Shown piece by piece: positions 27,255 to 35,468 of a stretch of 53,846 bases of DNA (positions are counted from its first letter, which is position 1; each line of letters opens with the position of its first letter). A program made the position numbers and the translations under genes. The notes beneath the pieces are model-generated. The model made no database searches. It saw nothing but the letters and a program-made list of their open reading frames with translations, and was not told where the DNA came from. Source of the DNA: Enterococcus italicus DSM 15952 (lineage in GTDB: Bacteria > Bacillota > Bacilli > Lactobacillales > Enterococcaceae). The stretch spans positions 488,512 to 542,357 of the forward strand of contig NZ_GL622241.1 of the NCBI RefSeq assembly GCF_000185365.1, in the 5' to 3' direction.

Positions 27255-27285
27255 AGAAAGCACCACCTGTTAGCAGTACTTTCCA
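27255..27285 (-). other. Hairpin in the rel leader
   Basis: In the predicted 5' untranslated region of rel the minus strand can pair gaaagtact with ggtgctttc around ctgctaacag (allowing one bulge). It has no T-run, so it is not a plain terminator. Its function is unknown. Confidence 0.35.
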
Positions 27286-27298
27286 AATGATTGGTCTT

Positions 27299-27327
27299 AT
27301 TATACAAATAATCACCGGTTTTTTCAA
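27299..27327 (-). promoter_or_regulatory. Promoter of rel-dtd
   Basis: On the minus strand TTGAAA (27327-27322) and TATAAT (27304-27299) are 17 bases apart. The -35 box overlaps the stop codon of rsmE, so no terminator separates the two operons. The expected transcript start near 27292 gives a leader of about 165 bases. Confidence 0.7.
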
Positions 27328-28097
27328 TCAGTGTCATTTGTGTCATGTAAGAGTTCATAGTGATAGCTTGCTGCCCCTAACACATAAAGCGGCGCCGTCT
27401 CCGTCCGTAAGATACGTGGCCCTAAGCCACAACAGATTGCTCCAGCTGCCACAAAACGTTCAATCTCTTCTGGTAAAAAGCCACCTTCAGGACCAAAGAG
27501 GACCATCAAATGCTGTCCCGGTGCTACCTTGCGAAAAGTCTGCACTAATTGGGCATGTTCTCCCTTTTTGGCTGACTCTTCATAGGCTACTAAGACACAG
27601 TCTGCCGTTTCCATCGCCGCTAGTAGGTCTGATTGCGTTGCGAACAGCTCGACAGTTGGACACACTTGGCGATGGGATTGCTCAGCTGCTTCTTGTGCAA
27701 TTTTTTGCAGACGTTCTTGCTTTTTCTGGCGTTTTTTTGGATCCCATTTGACGATGGATGTCTTTGCTGGATAAGCCAAAAATTGCGCAGCACCAAGTTC
27801 CGTTCCTTTTTGAACAATCCACTCCAGCTTATCCCCTTTTGGAAAGCCACTGGCAATCGTGACCTTAATCGGCAGTTCACGTTGCAATTGCTCAATAGCT
27901 ACAGGCTTAAGCATTACTGCATCAGCTTTCACCTCACGAATTTCCGCCTCTAAGCTCATGTCGTTAGCAAATACCAAATACACATGATTGCCTGCTTCCA
28001 TCCGCATCACACGAATCATATGATGGAAGGGTTCCCCCGTTACTTCATACTCGTGGACAGATTCATTGTACGATTCATTAAGAAAGTAACGTTGCAT
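27324..28097 (-). CDS. rsmE: 16S rRNA (uracil-1498-N3)-methyltransferase
   Basis: This SPOUT-fold methyltransferase modifies U1498 of 16S rRNA. The 257-residue protein has the N-terminal PUA-like part (MQRYFLNE, HHMIRVMRMEAGNHVYLV) and the SPOUT knot with LMVLFGPEGGFLPEEIERF and the SAM-binding LGPRILRTETAPLYVLGA. Its ATG lies within prmA (20-base overlap) and its GGTGGAGGAAGAG site is inside the prmA coding end, indicating coupling. Confidence 0.95.
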   Translation of the reverse strand: MQRYFLNESYNESVHEYEVTGEPFHHMIRVMRMEAGNHVYLVFANDMSLEAEIREVKADAVMLKPVAIEQLQRELPIKVTIASGFPKGDKLEWIVQKGTELGAAQFLAYPAKTSIVKWDPKKRQKKQERLQKIAQEAAEQSHRQVCPTVELFATQSDLLAAMETADCVLVAYEESAKKGEHAQLVQTFRKVAPGQHLMVLFGPEGGFLPEEIERFVAAGAICCGLGPRILRTETAPLYVLGAASYHYELLHDTNDTD

Positions 28098-29043
28098 CCT
28101 CTTCCTCCACCTTTTTGAAAATCAACGCATGCCAATCTTTTTGCGTGAACAGTTGTGTCAGCTCAAATCCATGTGCTTGCATTTCAGCTAAAATCATCGG
28201 CTGCTTTTCTGAAATAATGCCCGACACGATGAAGCGTCCCTCTGGTTTTAATAGTCGCGCGGCATCAGGAATCATACGCACAATAATATCGGCTAAAATA
28301 TTTGCGACAATCACGTCAGCTTCGATGGAAATACCCGCTAATAGATCATTTACGGAAACTTTTACATCTTTTGCGACTGGATTTAAGTCCATATTTTCTT
28401 GAGCTGCAGCAACTGCCACACTATCCAAATCAAAGGCATGGACTTCTTTGGCACCATAGTACTTACTTGCAATACTCAATACACCAGAGCCTGTCCCGAC
28501 ATCTAAGACCGTCTCACCACCGCGTAAGATCACCTCTAATGCTTGGAGGGTCAGATTGGTCGTTGGGTGCGTACCTGTCCCAAAAGCCATCCCTGGATCT
28601 AATAAAATCACTTTCTCGTCGTCAGTCACTGGCTGATAACTTTCCCAGCTAGGAACAATCGTCAAGTAACGGGTCACGCGGACGGGATGATAGTACTTCT
28701 TCCAAGCCGTCGCCCAATCCTCTTCTGCCACTTCACTAACCGTCAGCGTATTTTTGCCAATTGCTAGCCCAAAATCAGATAATTTCGTGATTTGTGCTTG
28801 TATAAAGGGTAACTGCTCTGGTAAAAAGACTGTCTCAGGAAAATACGCCATCACCAACGCTCCTTCTTTAATATGAGCGAAATCATCTTTGGTTAGCAAC
28901 TCACCGTATGCATCTGAGTGAAAATTTTCTACATCCAATGCATCTTCGATCGCGACACCACTTGCTCCAGCCTCCATCAAAATATTGGCTACAGCTTCTA
29001 CCGCTTCGCTTGCTGTTTCTACTTTTACTTCATTCCATTTCAT
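28078..29043 (-). CDS. prmA: Ribosomal protein L11 methyltransferase
   Basis: PrmA trimethylates lysines and the N-terminus of ribosomal protein L11 using SAM. The 321-residue protein has an N-terminal substrate-binding half and a Rossmann SAM domain: LDPGMAFGTGTHPTT, then ETVLDVGTGSGVLSIASKYY (motif I), then DVIVANILADIIVRM (the NxL/NIL motif). It sits 13 bases after the DUF3013 gene and overlaps rsmE. Confidence 0.95.
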   Translation of the reverse strand: MKWNEVKVETASEAVEAVANILMEAGASGVAIEDALDVENFHSDAYGELLTKDDFAHIKEGALVMAYFPETVFLPEQLPFIQAQITKLSDFGLAIGKNTLTVSEVAEEDWATAWKKYYHPVRVTRYLTIVPSWESYQPVTDDEKVILLDPGMAFGTGTHPTTNLTLQALEVILRGGETVLDVGTGSGVLSIASKYYGAKEVHAFDLDSVAVAAAQENMDLNPVAKDVKVSVNDLLAGISIEADVIVANILADIIVRMIPDAARLLKPEGRFIVSGIISEKQPMILAEMQAHGFELTQLFTQKDWHALIFKKVEEEDATLLS

Positions 29044-29056
29044 CTATTAACTCTCC

Positions 29057-29542
29057 TTAATAACTTGGGTACGGTAAAAAACGTTCTTGTTTTGCTGTCG
29101 TCATATCCGCTTGCAACGCTTGGAAATAATCAGGTGAAAAGTGCAATTCAAAAATACTTTCTTCATCAGAAACTAAAAAATCAAGCAAATCATCTTGCCC
29201 TTTCACCAAAATCTCTGGTAAATACATAATCAGCGCATCAATTACTTTTTGTTGCATGCCTTTTTTTCCTGCAAAAGGAATCACTGCCAAGTAGTCATCT
29301 TCATCAAAAACTGCCTTTTGGTCATCGTATAATAAAATTGCATCTTCAAACTCAATAATCTCTTCTTCCGAGCGTACGCCTTCTCGATCATCAATTGCCA
29401 TGTGATTGGTATTTTCCGCATACAAACGGACAATCACTTCGATCGTATGATTGCGTGTATCCCAATCAATTGCCACATCAAAATCGGCTAATTTTTTTTC
29501 GATTTGTTCATCTAAATACGTCAATAGTGTTTCTTTCGCCAT
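29057..29542 (-). CDS. DUF3013 family protein
   Basis: This 161-residue acidic cytoplasmic protein belongs to the Lactobacillales family DUF3013. It has no recognised catalytic motif. The sequence alternates beta-like segments (HTIEVIVRLYAENTNH) with acidic stretches (SEEEIIEFEDAILLYDD), and the C-terminal SPDYFQALQADM is typical of the family. AAAGGAG precedes the ATG. It is the first gene of the prmA-rsmE operon and is divergent from rarA, so a translation-related role is possible but unproven. Confidence 0.78.
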   Translation of the reverse strand: MAKETLLTYLDEQIEKKLADFDVAIDWDTRNHTIEVIVRLYAENTNHMAIDDREGVRSEEEIIEFEDAILLYDDQKAVFDEDDYLAVIPFAGKKGMQQKVIDALIMYLPEILVKGQDDLLDFLVSDEESIFELHFSPDYFQALQADMTTAKQERFLPYPSY

Positions 29543-29621
29543 TACGATCTCCTTTAAATATGTGATAGACCAAGTTTACCATTTCTACTCCATTAGAACC
29601 ACACGGGAACACTGGAAATTA

Positions 29622-29630
29622 TGCTATACT
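29622..29630 (+). promoter_or_regulatory. Extended -10 promoter of rarA
   Basis: TGCTATACT provides an extended -10 box 32 bases before the ATG. No good -35 box is visible. Confidence 0.55.
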
Positions 29631-29661
29631 GGATAAAGAAACTCGTGAAAGGAGTCCACCT

Positions 29662-30933
29662 ATGTATCGTCCATTAGCCTATCGTATGCGTCCACGTACA
29701 TTGGATGAAGTTGTTGGCCAACAACACTTGGTTGGTCCAGGAAAAATTATTCGTCGCATGGTCGATGCCAAATTACTCTCTTCCATGATTCTTTACGGCC
29801 CACCTGGAACAGGCAAGACGAGTATCGCCAGTGCGATTGCCGGGTCAACTCAGTTTGCATTTCGTACCTTGAATGCGGCGACTGATACGAAAAAAGATTT
29901 GCAAATTGTTGCGGAAGAAGCTAAGATGAGTGGCACAGTCATTTTACTTTTAGATGAAGTCCATCGCTTAGACAAAACCAAACAAGATTTTCTATTGCCT
30001 CATTTGGAAAATGGGCGCATTATTTTAATCGGTGCAACGACAGAAAATCCTTATATTACCATCAATCCAGCGATTCGCAGCCGAACCCAAATATTTGAAG
30101 TCTATCCCTTAAGTGAATCAGATATCTATCATGCGCTAGAGCAAGCTTTGCAAGACAGTGAGCGCGGCTTAGGCAAGGATGCTATCACGATTGATGAAGT
30201 GGCACTGACACACTTAGCTCGTGTCACGAACGGTGATCTACGTAGTGCATTGAATGCCCTAGAGCTCGCTGCAAAATCAACAGCAGAAATCGCGGGAACC
30301 ATTCATTTGACGCTTGCCATCATTTCCGAGTGCGTGCAAAGAAAAGCTTTTTCACATGATAAAGATGGCGATGCTCATTATGACGTCATCTCTGCCTTCC
30401 AAAAATCCATCCGTGGTAGCGATCCAGATGCCGCCTTGCACTATTTGGCACGCATGGTTGAAGCCGGCGATTTAGCCAGTATTTGCCGCCGCTTGCTTGT
30501 GATTGGCTATGAAGATATCGGACTGGCCAATCCAGCCGCTGCTGCTCGTACAGTCAACGCAGTCTTAGCCGCAGAACGACTAGGGTTCCCTGAGGCTCGC
30601 ATTCCCTTAGCAACAGCAGTCGTCGATCTATGCCTCTCACCAAAATCCAACTCAGCTTACACTGCTTTGGACGCGGCACTTGCAGATATTAAAGACGGCA
30701 AAGCCGGACAAATCCCTGATCATTTACGAGATAGTCATTATCAAGGAGCTGAAAAGTTGCAGCGAGGGGTCGGTTATCAATACCCTCATAATTATCCCGA
30801 TGGTTGGGTGAACCAAACTTATCTCCCAGACACGTTAATCAATACGCACTACTATCAGCCAAAAGATACTGGACGCTACGAACAAGCCTTGCATCAGCGA
30901 TTAAACGAATTACAAAAACGAAAACAAGAATGA
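29662..30933 (+). CDS. rarA: Replication-associated recombination protein A
   Basis: RarA (MgsA) is an AAA+ ATPase that acts at stalled replication forks. The 423-residue protein carries Walker A (LYGPPGTGKTSIASAIAG), Walker B (LLLDEVHRLDKTKQD), sensor 1 (IGATTENPY) and the C-terminal oligomerisation and SSB-binding part with GYEDIGLANPAA and YPHNYPDGWVNQTYLP. GGAG precedes the ATG. The 6S RNA gene follows about 60 bases downstream, the same neighbourhood as in Bacillus. Confidence 0.95.
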   Translation: MYRPLAYRMRPRTLDEVVGQQHLVGPGKIIRRMVDAKLLSSMILYGPPGTGKTSIASAIAGSTQFAFRTLNAATDTKKDLQIVAEEAKMSGTVILLLDEVHRLDKTKQDFLLPHLENGRIILIGATTENPYITINPAIRSRTQIFEVYPLSESDIYHALEQALQDSERGLGKDAITIDEVALTHLARVTNGDLRSALNALELAAKSTAEIAGTIHLTLAIISECVQRKAFSHDKDGDAHYDVISAFQKSIRGSDPDAALHYLARMVEAGDLASICRRLLVIGYEDIGLANPAAAARTVNAVLAAERLGFPEARIPLATAVVDLCLSPKSNSAYTALDAALADIKDGKAGQIPDHLRDSHYQGAEKLQRGVGYQYPHNYPDGWVNQTYLPDTLINTHYYQPKDTGRYEQALHQRLNELQKRKQE

Positions 30934-30961
30934 ACTCACTCGTTACACCCAACCTGTTACA

Positions 30962-30990
30962 TTGTATGAAAGAGGGAAATATGGTATGAT
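30962..30990 (+). promoter_or_regulatory. Promoter of the 6S RNA gene
   Basis: TTGTAT and TATGAT are separated by 17 bases, and TGG precedes the -10 box, giving an extended -10. The predicted start fits the 5' end of the RNA. Confidence 0.7.
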
Positions 30991-30994
30991 TTAA

Positions 30995-31200
30995 GTGGGT
31001 AATCTGTGATGTACGAATTTTCCCTTTTTGTGTTGACCGAACATTTTATTGATATCTTGGGATCCGTCCGGTGTTAAATATGGTAACAAGCCTTTTCATT
31101 TGGTAGTTCGACTATTTGACCGTGGAGCCCACCTGCTAACATTTGCGGGATCAATACACCGGGACAAGAAAACGGCATCTACGGATTTTACCCATTTTTT
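30995..31200 (+). ncRNA. ssrS: 6S RNA, regulator of RNA polymerase
   Basis: This noncoding stretch of about 205 bases downstream of rarA has the architecture of 6S RNA, which mimics an open promoter and sequesters sigma-70/A polymerase. The ends pair: gtgggtaatctgtgatg near 30995-31011 with gcatctacggattttaccca near 31175-31194. The U-run after the closing stem (to 31200) serves as terminator. The interior shows the long interrupted stem flanking an open central region. Short reading frames through it have no ribosome site. Position next to rarA is conserved in Firmicutes. Confidence 0.85.
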
Positions 31201-31271
31201 ATGCTTAAAAGTAAAAGAGTTTGCAACAAAAGCAGAATCTTTGGAGTAACAGTGACTCCTATTTAAAGAAT

Positions 31272-31378
31272 TTGAGACAGAATGAATGTAAAAGAGCAGA
31301 AAATCCAAAAGTGTGCGAAACAATTTCTGGATTTTCTGCTCTTTTCTTGTAGCTGAACAACTCTGTCTCAGCTTTTTT
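31272..31378. repeat. Dispersed hairpin repeat, copy 3, the most complete, between 6S RNA and psiE
   Basis: The outer arms gagacaga / tctgtctc enclose an inner 15-base stem agagcagaaaatcca / tggattttctgctct, a small internal region, and the tail ttgtagctgaacaa before cagctttttt. The nested, almost symmetric fold and terminal T-run make it a transcription terminator for both convergent neighbours. It defines the consensus used for the other copies. Confidence 0.82.
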
Positions 31379-31817
31379 ACAGTTCTTCTTGTTTAATTTG
31401 TTCCAAAGGTTCAGATGATGCAGTATGGAACGCTTTAATTTTTTCTAATATCAACAACACGACGACTAAAATTAAAATCGCGATTGAGAAAAACAATGTT
31501 TGGAGACCTCCATCATGTGACAACAATAGTTGACGCAAGATAGCAGTCATACTAATTAAGATCAAATAGCGGACAGGGATATGATGCCCTTCTTTCACAT
31601 AACGCAATAACATCAAAATAATTTCCAATAAAATAAATAGCGTCGCCACTTCTTCAATTAACGAAGACAGGCTATCCATTGATGATAACGGGATAACTTG
31701 CAACACAAGACTATAAATTGCTTCTCCCATCACAATGAGAATCAGGATAATTAAAATTGCCAACATTAAGTCGACAAAGCTGCTCACCCATTTTTCAAAC
31801 TTTTGATAAAAATCCAT
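31377..31817 (-). CDS. psiE: PsiE family membrane protein
   Basis: This 146-residue protein of the phosphate-starvation-inducible PsiE family has four membrane helices (around residues 14-38, 55-75, 83-98 and 105-128) and a charged C-terminal tail. The family motif region ALIEEV-like (SLIEEVATLFILLEIILML) and VPVRYLILISMTAILRQLLL-like blocks are visible. GAGGAGG precedes the ATG. The role is unknown; the phosphate link comes from Escherichia coli only. It is convergent with the 6S RNA gene. Confidence 0.85.
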   Translation of the reverse strand: MDFYQKFEKWVSSFVDLMLAILIILILIVMGEAIYSLVLQVIPLSSMDSLSSLIEEVATLFILLEIILMLLRYVKEGHHIPVRYLILISMTAILRQLLLSHDGGLQTLFFSIAILILVVVLLILEKIKAFHTASSEPLEQIKQEEL

Positions 31818-31904
31818 TTTTCTCCTCCTCAGTCTTTCTCTATCTATTATAACTGATAGCCAACCATTGACAAAGTGAAAAATCTAAGACAGCCACCCCT
31901 CTAC

Positions 31905-31933
31905 TTGATTCTGCAATACGTTTCTTCTATACT
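31905..31933 (+). promoter_or_regulatory. Promoter of the 87-residue membrane protein gene
   Basis: TTGATT at 31905-31910 and TATACT at 31928-31933 are separated by 17 bases, and the gene starts 33 bases downstream. Confidence 0.7.
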
Positions 31934-31966
31934 AAAATTAAGTTTATTAGACTGGAGATAAGTTAT

Positions 31967-32230
31967 ATGATTTTGTTATTTGGTTGTCTATTGTTGCTTC
32001 TAGGTGGATTGATACTTTGGAAGAAAAACGTCTTCTTTCAATTGATTCAACACACTGAAAAAAATGAACGATTTATTAAGAGCTATGCCTATCAGTTGCT
32101 CGCTCTTGGCATACTTGGTGTGATTTTGCATTTTCTTCCCTCACGAATACTGGATTTGTTTTATGTTGCGCTTGTTTTGCTTGCATCTGCTTTTTTCAGT
32201 ATCGCTTTTGCAAAAAAAATGCAGTCGTAA
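31967..32230 (+). CDS. Small membrane protein of unknown function
   Basis: This 87-residue protein has three hydrophobic segments (residues 1-18, 44-57 and 63-80) separated by a charged loop (QHTEKNERFIKSYAY). GGAGA lies nine bases before the ATG and a good promoter precedes it, so it is a real gene. I do not recognise a family. It lies between divergent psiE and the downstream stress protein gene. Confidence 0.72.
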   Translation: MILLFGCLLLLLGGLILWKKNVFFQLIQHTEKNERFIKSYAYQLLALGILGVILHFLPSRILDLFYVALVLLASAFFSIAFAKKMQS

Positions 32231-32243
32231 TCGTTGGTTATGG

Positions 32244-32272
32244 TTTCCTTTTTTTCATAAAAAGAATACAAT
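32244..32272 (+). promoter_or_regulatory. Promoter candidate for the universal stress protein gene
   Basis: TACAAT at 32267-32272 is a good -10 box; the -35 match TTTCCT is poor. Confidence 0.45.
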
Positions 32273-32318
32273 ATTAGTAGAACTAGTACGTTGAATTTAA
32301 GGAAATGGGGTGTTGTCA

Positions 32319-32789
32319 ATGTTACAACAATACGAACGAATTATGGTTGCTGTCGATGGTTCAAAGGAAGCCGAATTGGCATTTAAAAAAGCGGTCAATG
32401 TCGCAAAAAGAAACGATGCTGAATTACTTTTGGTACATATCATCGATACGCGCGCATTTCAAACAGTCGCAGCTTTTGATTCTGTCTTGGCTGAGCAAGC
32501 GACTGAATTGGCGAATAAGTCATTAAAAGAGTATACCGATACTGCTACAAAAGAAGGACTTACGAAAGTAACTTCTGTCGTTGACTATGGTTCACCAAAA
32601 GTAATCATCGCGAAACAATTACCAAAAGAAAAAAATGTCGATTTAATTATGCTAGGTGCAACGGGGTTAAATGCCGTTGAACGCTTATTCATCGGATCTG
32701 TATCTGAATACGTCATTCGTAATGCACCATGTGATGTGCTGATTGTTCGTACTGACTTAGACAATCACCTTCCAAAAGAAAAAAGCTAG
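32319..32789 (+). CDS. Universal stress protein, UspA family
   Basis: This 156-residue single Usp domain has the N-terminal IMVAVDGSKEAELAF and the ATP-binding signature near the C-terminus (LGATGLNAVERLFIGSVSEYVIRNAPCDVLIVR, where G-2x-G-9x-G-S can be traced), so it is probably an ATP-binding member. The ATG at 32319 with GGGGTG upstream was chosen over a GTG at 32310. A strong terminator follows. In enterococci a usp gene near ackA is familiar to me. It acts in starvation or stress survival, exact partner unknown. Confidence 0.93.
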   Translation: MLQQYERIMVAVDGSKEAELAFKKAVNVAKRNDAELLLVHIIDTRAFQTVAAFDSVLAEQATELANKSLKEYTDTATKEGLTKVTSVVDYGSPKVIIAKQLPKEKNVDLIMLGATGLNAVERLFIGSVSEYVIRNAPCDVLIVRTDLDNHLPKEKS

Positions 32790-32816
32790 TTGACTCAGTC
32801 AACTAGCTTTTTTTTA
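32782..32816 (+). terminator. Terminator after usp
   Basis: A perfect 11-base stem (agctagttgac / gtcaactagct) is followed by eight T. Confidence 0.93.
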
Positions 32817-32938
32817 AGGGAGTTTCTAGCCAGGGGATTGTTGATTGGTACCAACAAAAGCATCAACTCTTGTATCTATTTAATCATGAAACGTATCAAA
32901 TGTATACTGATTCATCTGAATTTTCTCACAATTATTAC

Positions 32939-34531
32939 TTACTCGACGATCTCCCAGTAGCGTTGGCGGTAAAATACATAAGTCGCAATCACTAGGCCAA
33001 TGATTACGATGCCCATTCCGATAGAAGTCCATAAAGCTGAGACTACTAAGACGCCAAAGATGGTCACACCAATCAAGAGGCCTCCCACGATTAGCCCACC
33101 AAACATTTTTAAAATAATTCCTGTATTTCCTAGCCCACGTGTTACTAATTGGTTTACATTTGTCCACGATAGGTCCATCAATCGAAAATCACGCCAAAAA
33201 TAATATTCACTAAAAATATAACTAGCTACTACACCCCCGACAAGCATACTCATAATTAATAACATTGGTATATGAAATAAAAACGTCGCAACCAAAGAGG
33301 CAATGAGAAACATCAAAAGCTGGATACTAAATCCGAGCCAGAACTTTACTTTTAGATAGCTTTTTTGATTGATAGGCAACGCATGAATATACTGAAAGTT
33401 AGCTTTATCTAACGAAATAATCATCGCAATAAATGATGCTGGTGTTGTGATGAGATAAGCCAAAAACATACCAATAATCAAAAAGACAATCGCGAAGGTA
33501 TTATCCAAGCTAGCCGCACTCACTCCACCAGATATGCCAAAACTAATGATAAAAATTAATGGCATTAATAATGAATTGGTCACCACTTGCATCAAAAGAT
33601 TAGGATCTTTAATCAGTTGAAAATTATAATTAATCAGCATTTGATTGTATGATTGGTTCACTTTACGCTTGCGTTTTTCATGCGAAATATTTGGTGAAGC
33701 ATCCAATAATTGCTCATACAATTTGGGTAAAATTGTTCGTTTGATTAACCATAGACCTAGCAGATTAAGCGTAATGAAACCTGCCCATGAGAGCAATCCG
33801 TTTAGCTGAAATGGCGCGTGCATCATCCAGTAAAATGGCATGAACAAAGCAATCGCCGGACGATCGGCTTGCGCTTCAAATGATGTAGATGACGACTGAT
33901 AGCTCATGAAAAAAATTCCTGCCACGGCAATAACTGTCGACAAAATCAATAGTAAACTCGTCATAACTTTTTTATGCTTCTTAAACAAAGCCGTCTTAGT
34001 CAGACCAAAAACAATAAAGCTACACAATTCAAATGAAAAAATTAAAAATAAAACGAACAAAACAAGACTAAACACTAAAACGACGACACTATTTACCCCA
34101 GAGCGCCAGCCGGTTAAACAATACATTAAAAACAATGGCAAAACAAACGGAATAATCGAGAGTGCCACGACAAACATCTTCGCCATAAAAATTTCTCGCT
34201 GACGAAAAGGCAATGGTAAATAACCCGCTAAATCTTGGCTTTCAAAAAAGACATTGTATACCGTCGAGATACCTTGAGAAAGAGCTAGGACACTAAATAA
34301 CCCCATATAAAAAGTGAAGTAACCTGTATTTTTTGAAAAATCAATAGTTACCATCGAAAAGCCATAGATAGCAAGGAAAATAATCATAGACATCAAGTAT
34401 TGAAACAAAATATACTTTGTTAACTTCTTTCCTTGCTTGCCTTTTTTCCGCGCGCGATCAGTCACTTGTGGGTTAATAAACAAAAGATTGATGTTTATTA
34501 ACGCTTTTAACTGCGAACTAATCATGCGCAT
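32939..34531 (-). CDS. ABC-2 type transporter permease
   Basis: This 530-residue integral membrane protein has about a dozen hydrophobic helices and a positively charged N-terminal cytoplasmic segment. The pattern QGISTVYNVFFESQDLAGYLPLPF... PFRQREIF is typical of the large exporter permeases paired with a short ATPase in lactic acid bacteria. The start at 34531 (or the ATG at 34525) follows two GGAGG sites that lie inside the end of the ATPase gene, a 14-base overlap. The substrate is unknown. Confidence 0.82.
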   Translation of the reverse strand: MRMISSQLKALININLLFINPQVTDRARKKGKQGKKLTKYILFQYLMSMIIFLAIYGFSMVTIDFSKNTGYFTFYMGLFSVLALSQGISTVYNVFFESQDLAGYLPLPFRQREIFMAKMFVVALSIIPFVLPLFLMYCLTGWRSGVNSVVVLVFSLVLFVLFLIFSFELCSFIVFGLTKTALFKKHKKVMTSLLLILSTVIAVAGIFFMSYQSSSTSFEAQADRPAIALFMPFYWMMHAPFQLNGLLSWAGFITLNLLGLWLIKRTILPKLYEQLLDASPNISHEKRKRKVNQSYNQMLINYNFQLIKDPNLLMQVVTNSLLMPLIFIISFGISGGVSAASLDNTFAIVFLIIGMFLAYLITTPASFIAMIISLDKANFQYIHALPINQKSYLKVKFWLGFSIQLLMFLIASLVATFLFHIPMLLIMSMLVGGVVASYIFSEYYFWRDFRLMDLSWTNVNQLVTRGLGNTGIILKMFGGLIVGGLLIGVTIFGVLVVSALWTSIGMGIVIIGLVIATYVFYRQRYWEIVE

Positions 34532-35288
34532 TCCCTCCATCCTCCAACGCATCCATCATTGGTTCACTTTCCTTCTTACCAGTCATTGCTAAATAGATTG
34601 ACTCTAGTGATTGGCTTGGTGCTGTCAGCAATAAGTCTGACACCGTTCCATTATAAAGTAGTTCCCCATTCTTTAAGATGGCCAATTCATCACACAGCTG
34701 TTGCGCACTGTCTAGGACGTGTGTCGAAAAGATGACTGTTTTCCCTTTTTCCGCATGTTTTTTCATCATTTCTTTTAGATCAAATGCCGCCTGCGGATCT
34801 AATCCTTGCAACGGTTCATCTAAAATCCAAATATCTGGATCCGAATAGAGCGCACCGATAATCATTGTTTTTTGACGCATTCCATGCGAAAAGCTGGCGA
34901 TGGTTTCTTCTTGATGAGAAGTCATATCAAATATGGTCATCAACTCATTTAAGCGCACACTGCGCTCATTCTTATCAATTTCGTAAGCCTCAGCGATTAA
35001 ATCCCAATACTCACCCGCTGTTAACTGCAAAAATAAATCTGGCGAATCTGCTACGTAGCCAATCCGTTTTTTGATTGCTTCACGATTACTAGTCAAAACT
35101 TGTCCGTCAACGACAATATTGCCTGAAGTTGGTTCGATGATACTCACCATACTCTTGATTGTTGTCGATTTTCCCGCCCCATTGTGACCTAAGAATCCAA
35201 AAATTTTCCCCTCTGGTATCACTAAATTCAACTCTTTTAATGCCATCTTTGAGCCATATTGCTTGCTTAGCTGCTGAATCTCAATCAT
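34518..35288 (-). CDS. ABC transporter ATP-binding protein
   Basis: This 256-residue ATPase of the DrrA/CcmA-like group pairs with the permease that follows. Walker A is [10 protein letters not shown], the signature FSHGMRQKT, Walker B WILDEPLQGLD, and the switch His is in VIFSTHVLD. The N-terminal IQQLSKQYGSKMAL is the A-loop region. GGGAGGAAG precedes the ATG. Exporters of this type move lipids, peptides or drugs; nothing here identifies the cargo. Confidence 0.93.
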   Translation of the reverse strand: MIEIQQLSKQYGSKMALKELNLVIPEGKIFGFLGHNGAGKSTTIKSMVSIIEPTSGNIVVDGQVLTSNREAIKKRIGYVADSPDLFLQLTAGEYWDLIAEAYEIDKNERSVRLNELMTIFDMTSHQEETIASFSHGMRQKTMIIGALYSDPDIWILDEPLQGLDPQAAFDLKEMMKKHAEKGKTVIFSTHVLDSAQQLCDELAILKNGELLYNGTVSDLLLTAPSQSLESIYLAMTGKKESEPMMDALEDGGNAHD

Positions 35289-35383
35289 TGTCTTCCTCCC
35301 TTTTCTTCTTCTAAATTAAGTCTATCGTACTTTCTTGAAAAAAACAGCCTTCATCAAGCATGTGACGATACTGTAAGGTAAGA

Positions 35384-35463
35384 AAAAACAGAACATCCAA
35401 AAGCTTATGAAACAACTTCTAGATATTCTGGTCTTTTTGCTTAGAGCTGATTCTGCCCTAGCT
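35384..35463. repeat. Dispersed hairpin repeat, copy 4, between the ABC genes and ackA
   Basis: The arms aaaacagaacatccaaaagct and acttctagatattctggtcttt are a diverged version of the family core, followed by ttgcttagagctgattctgccctagctta, a diverged tail. Because both neighbouring genes are on the minus strand, it lies at the 3' end of ackA. Confidence 0.7.
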
Positions 35464-35468
35464 TATGT

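Noticed and set aside
31049-31249. 66-codon plus-strand frame downstream of rarA
   Set aside because: It lies almost wholly inside the 6S RNA and has no ribosome site.
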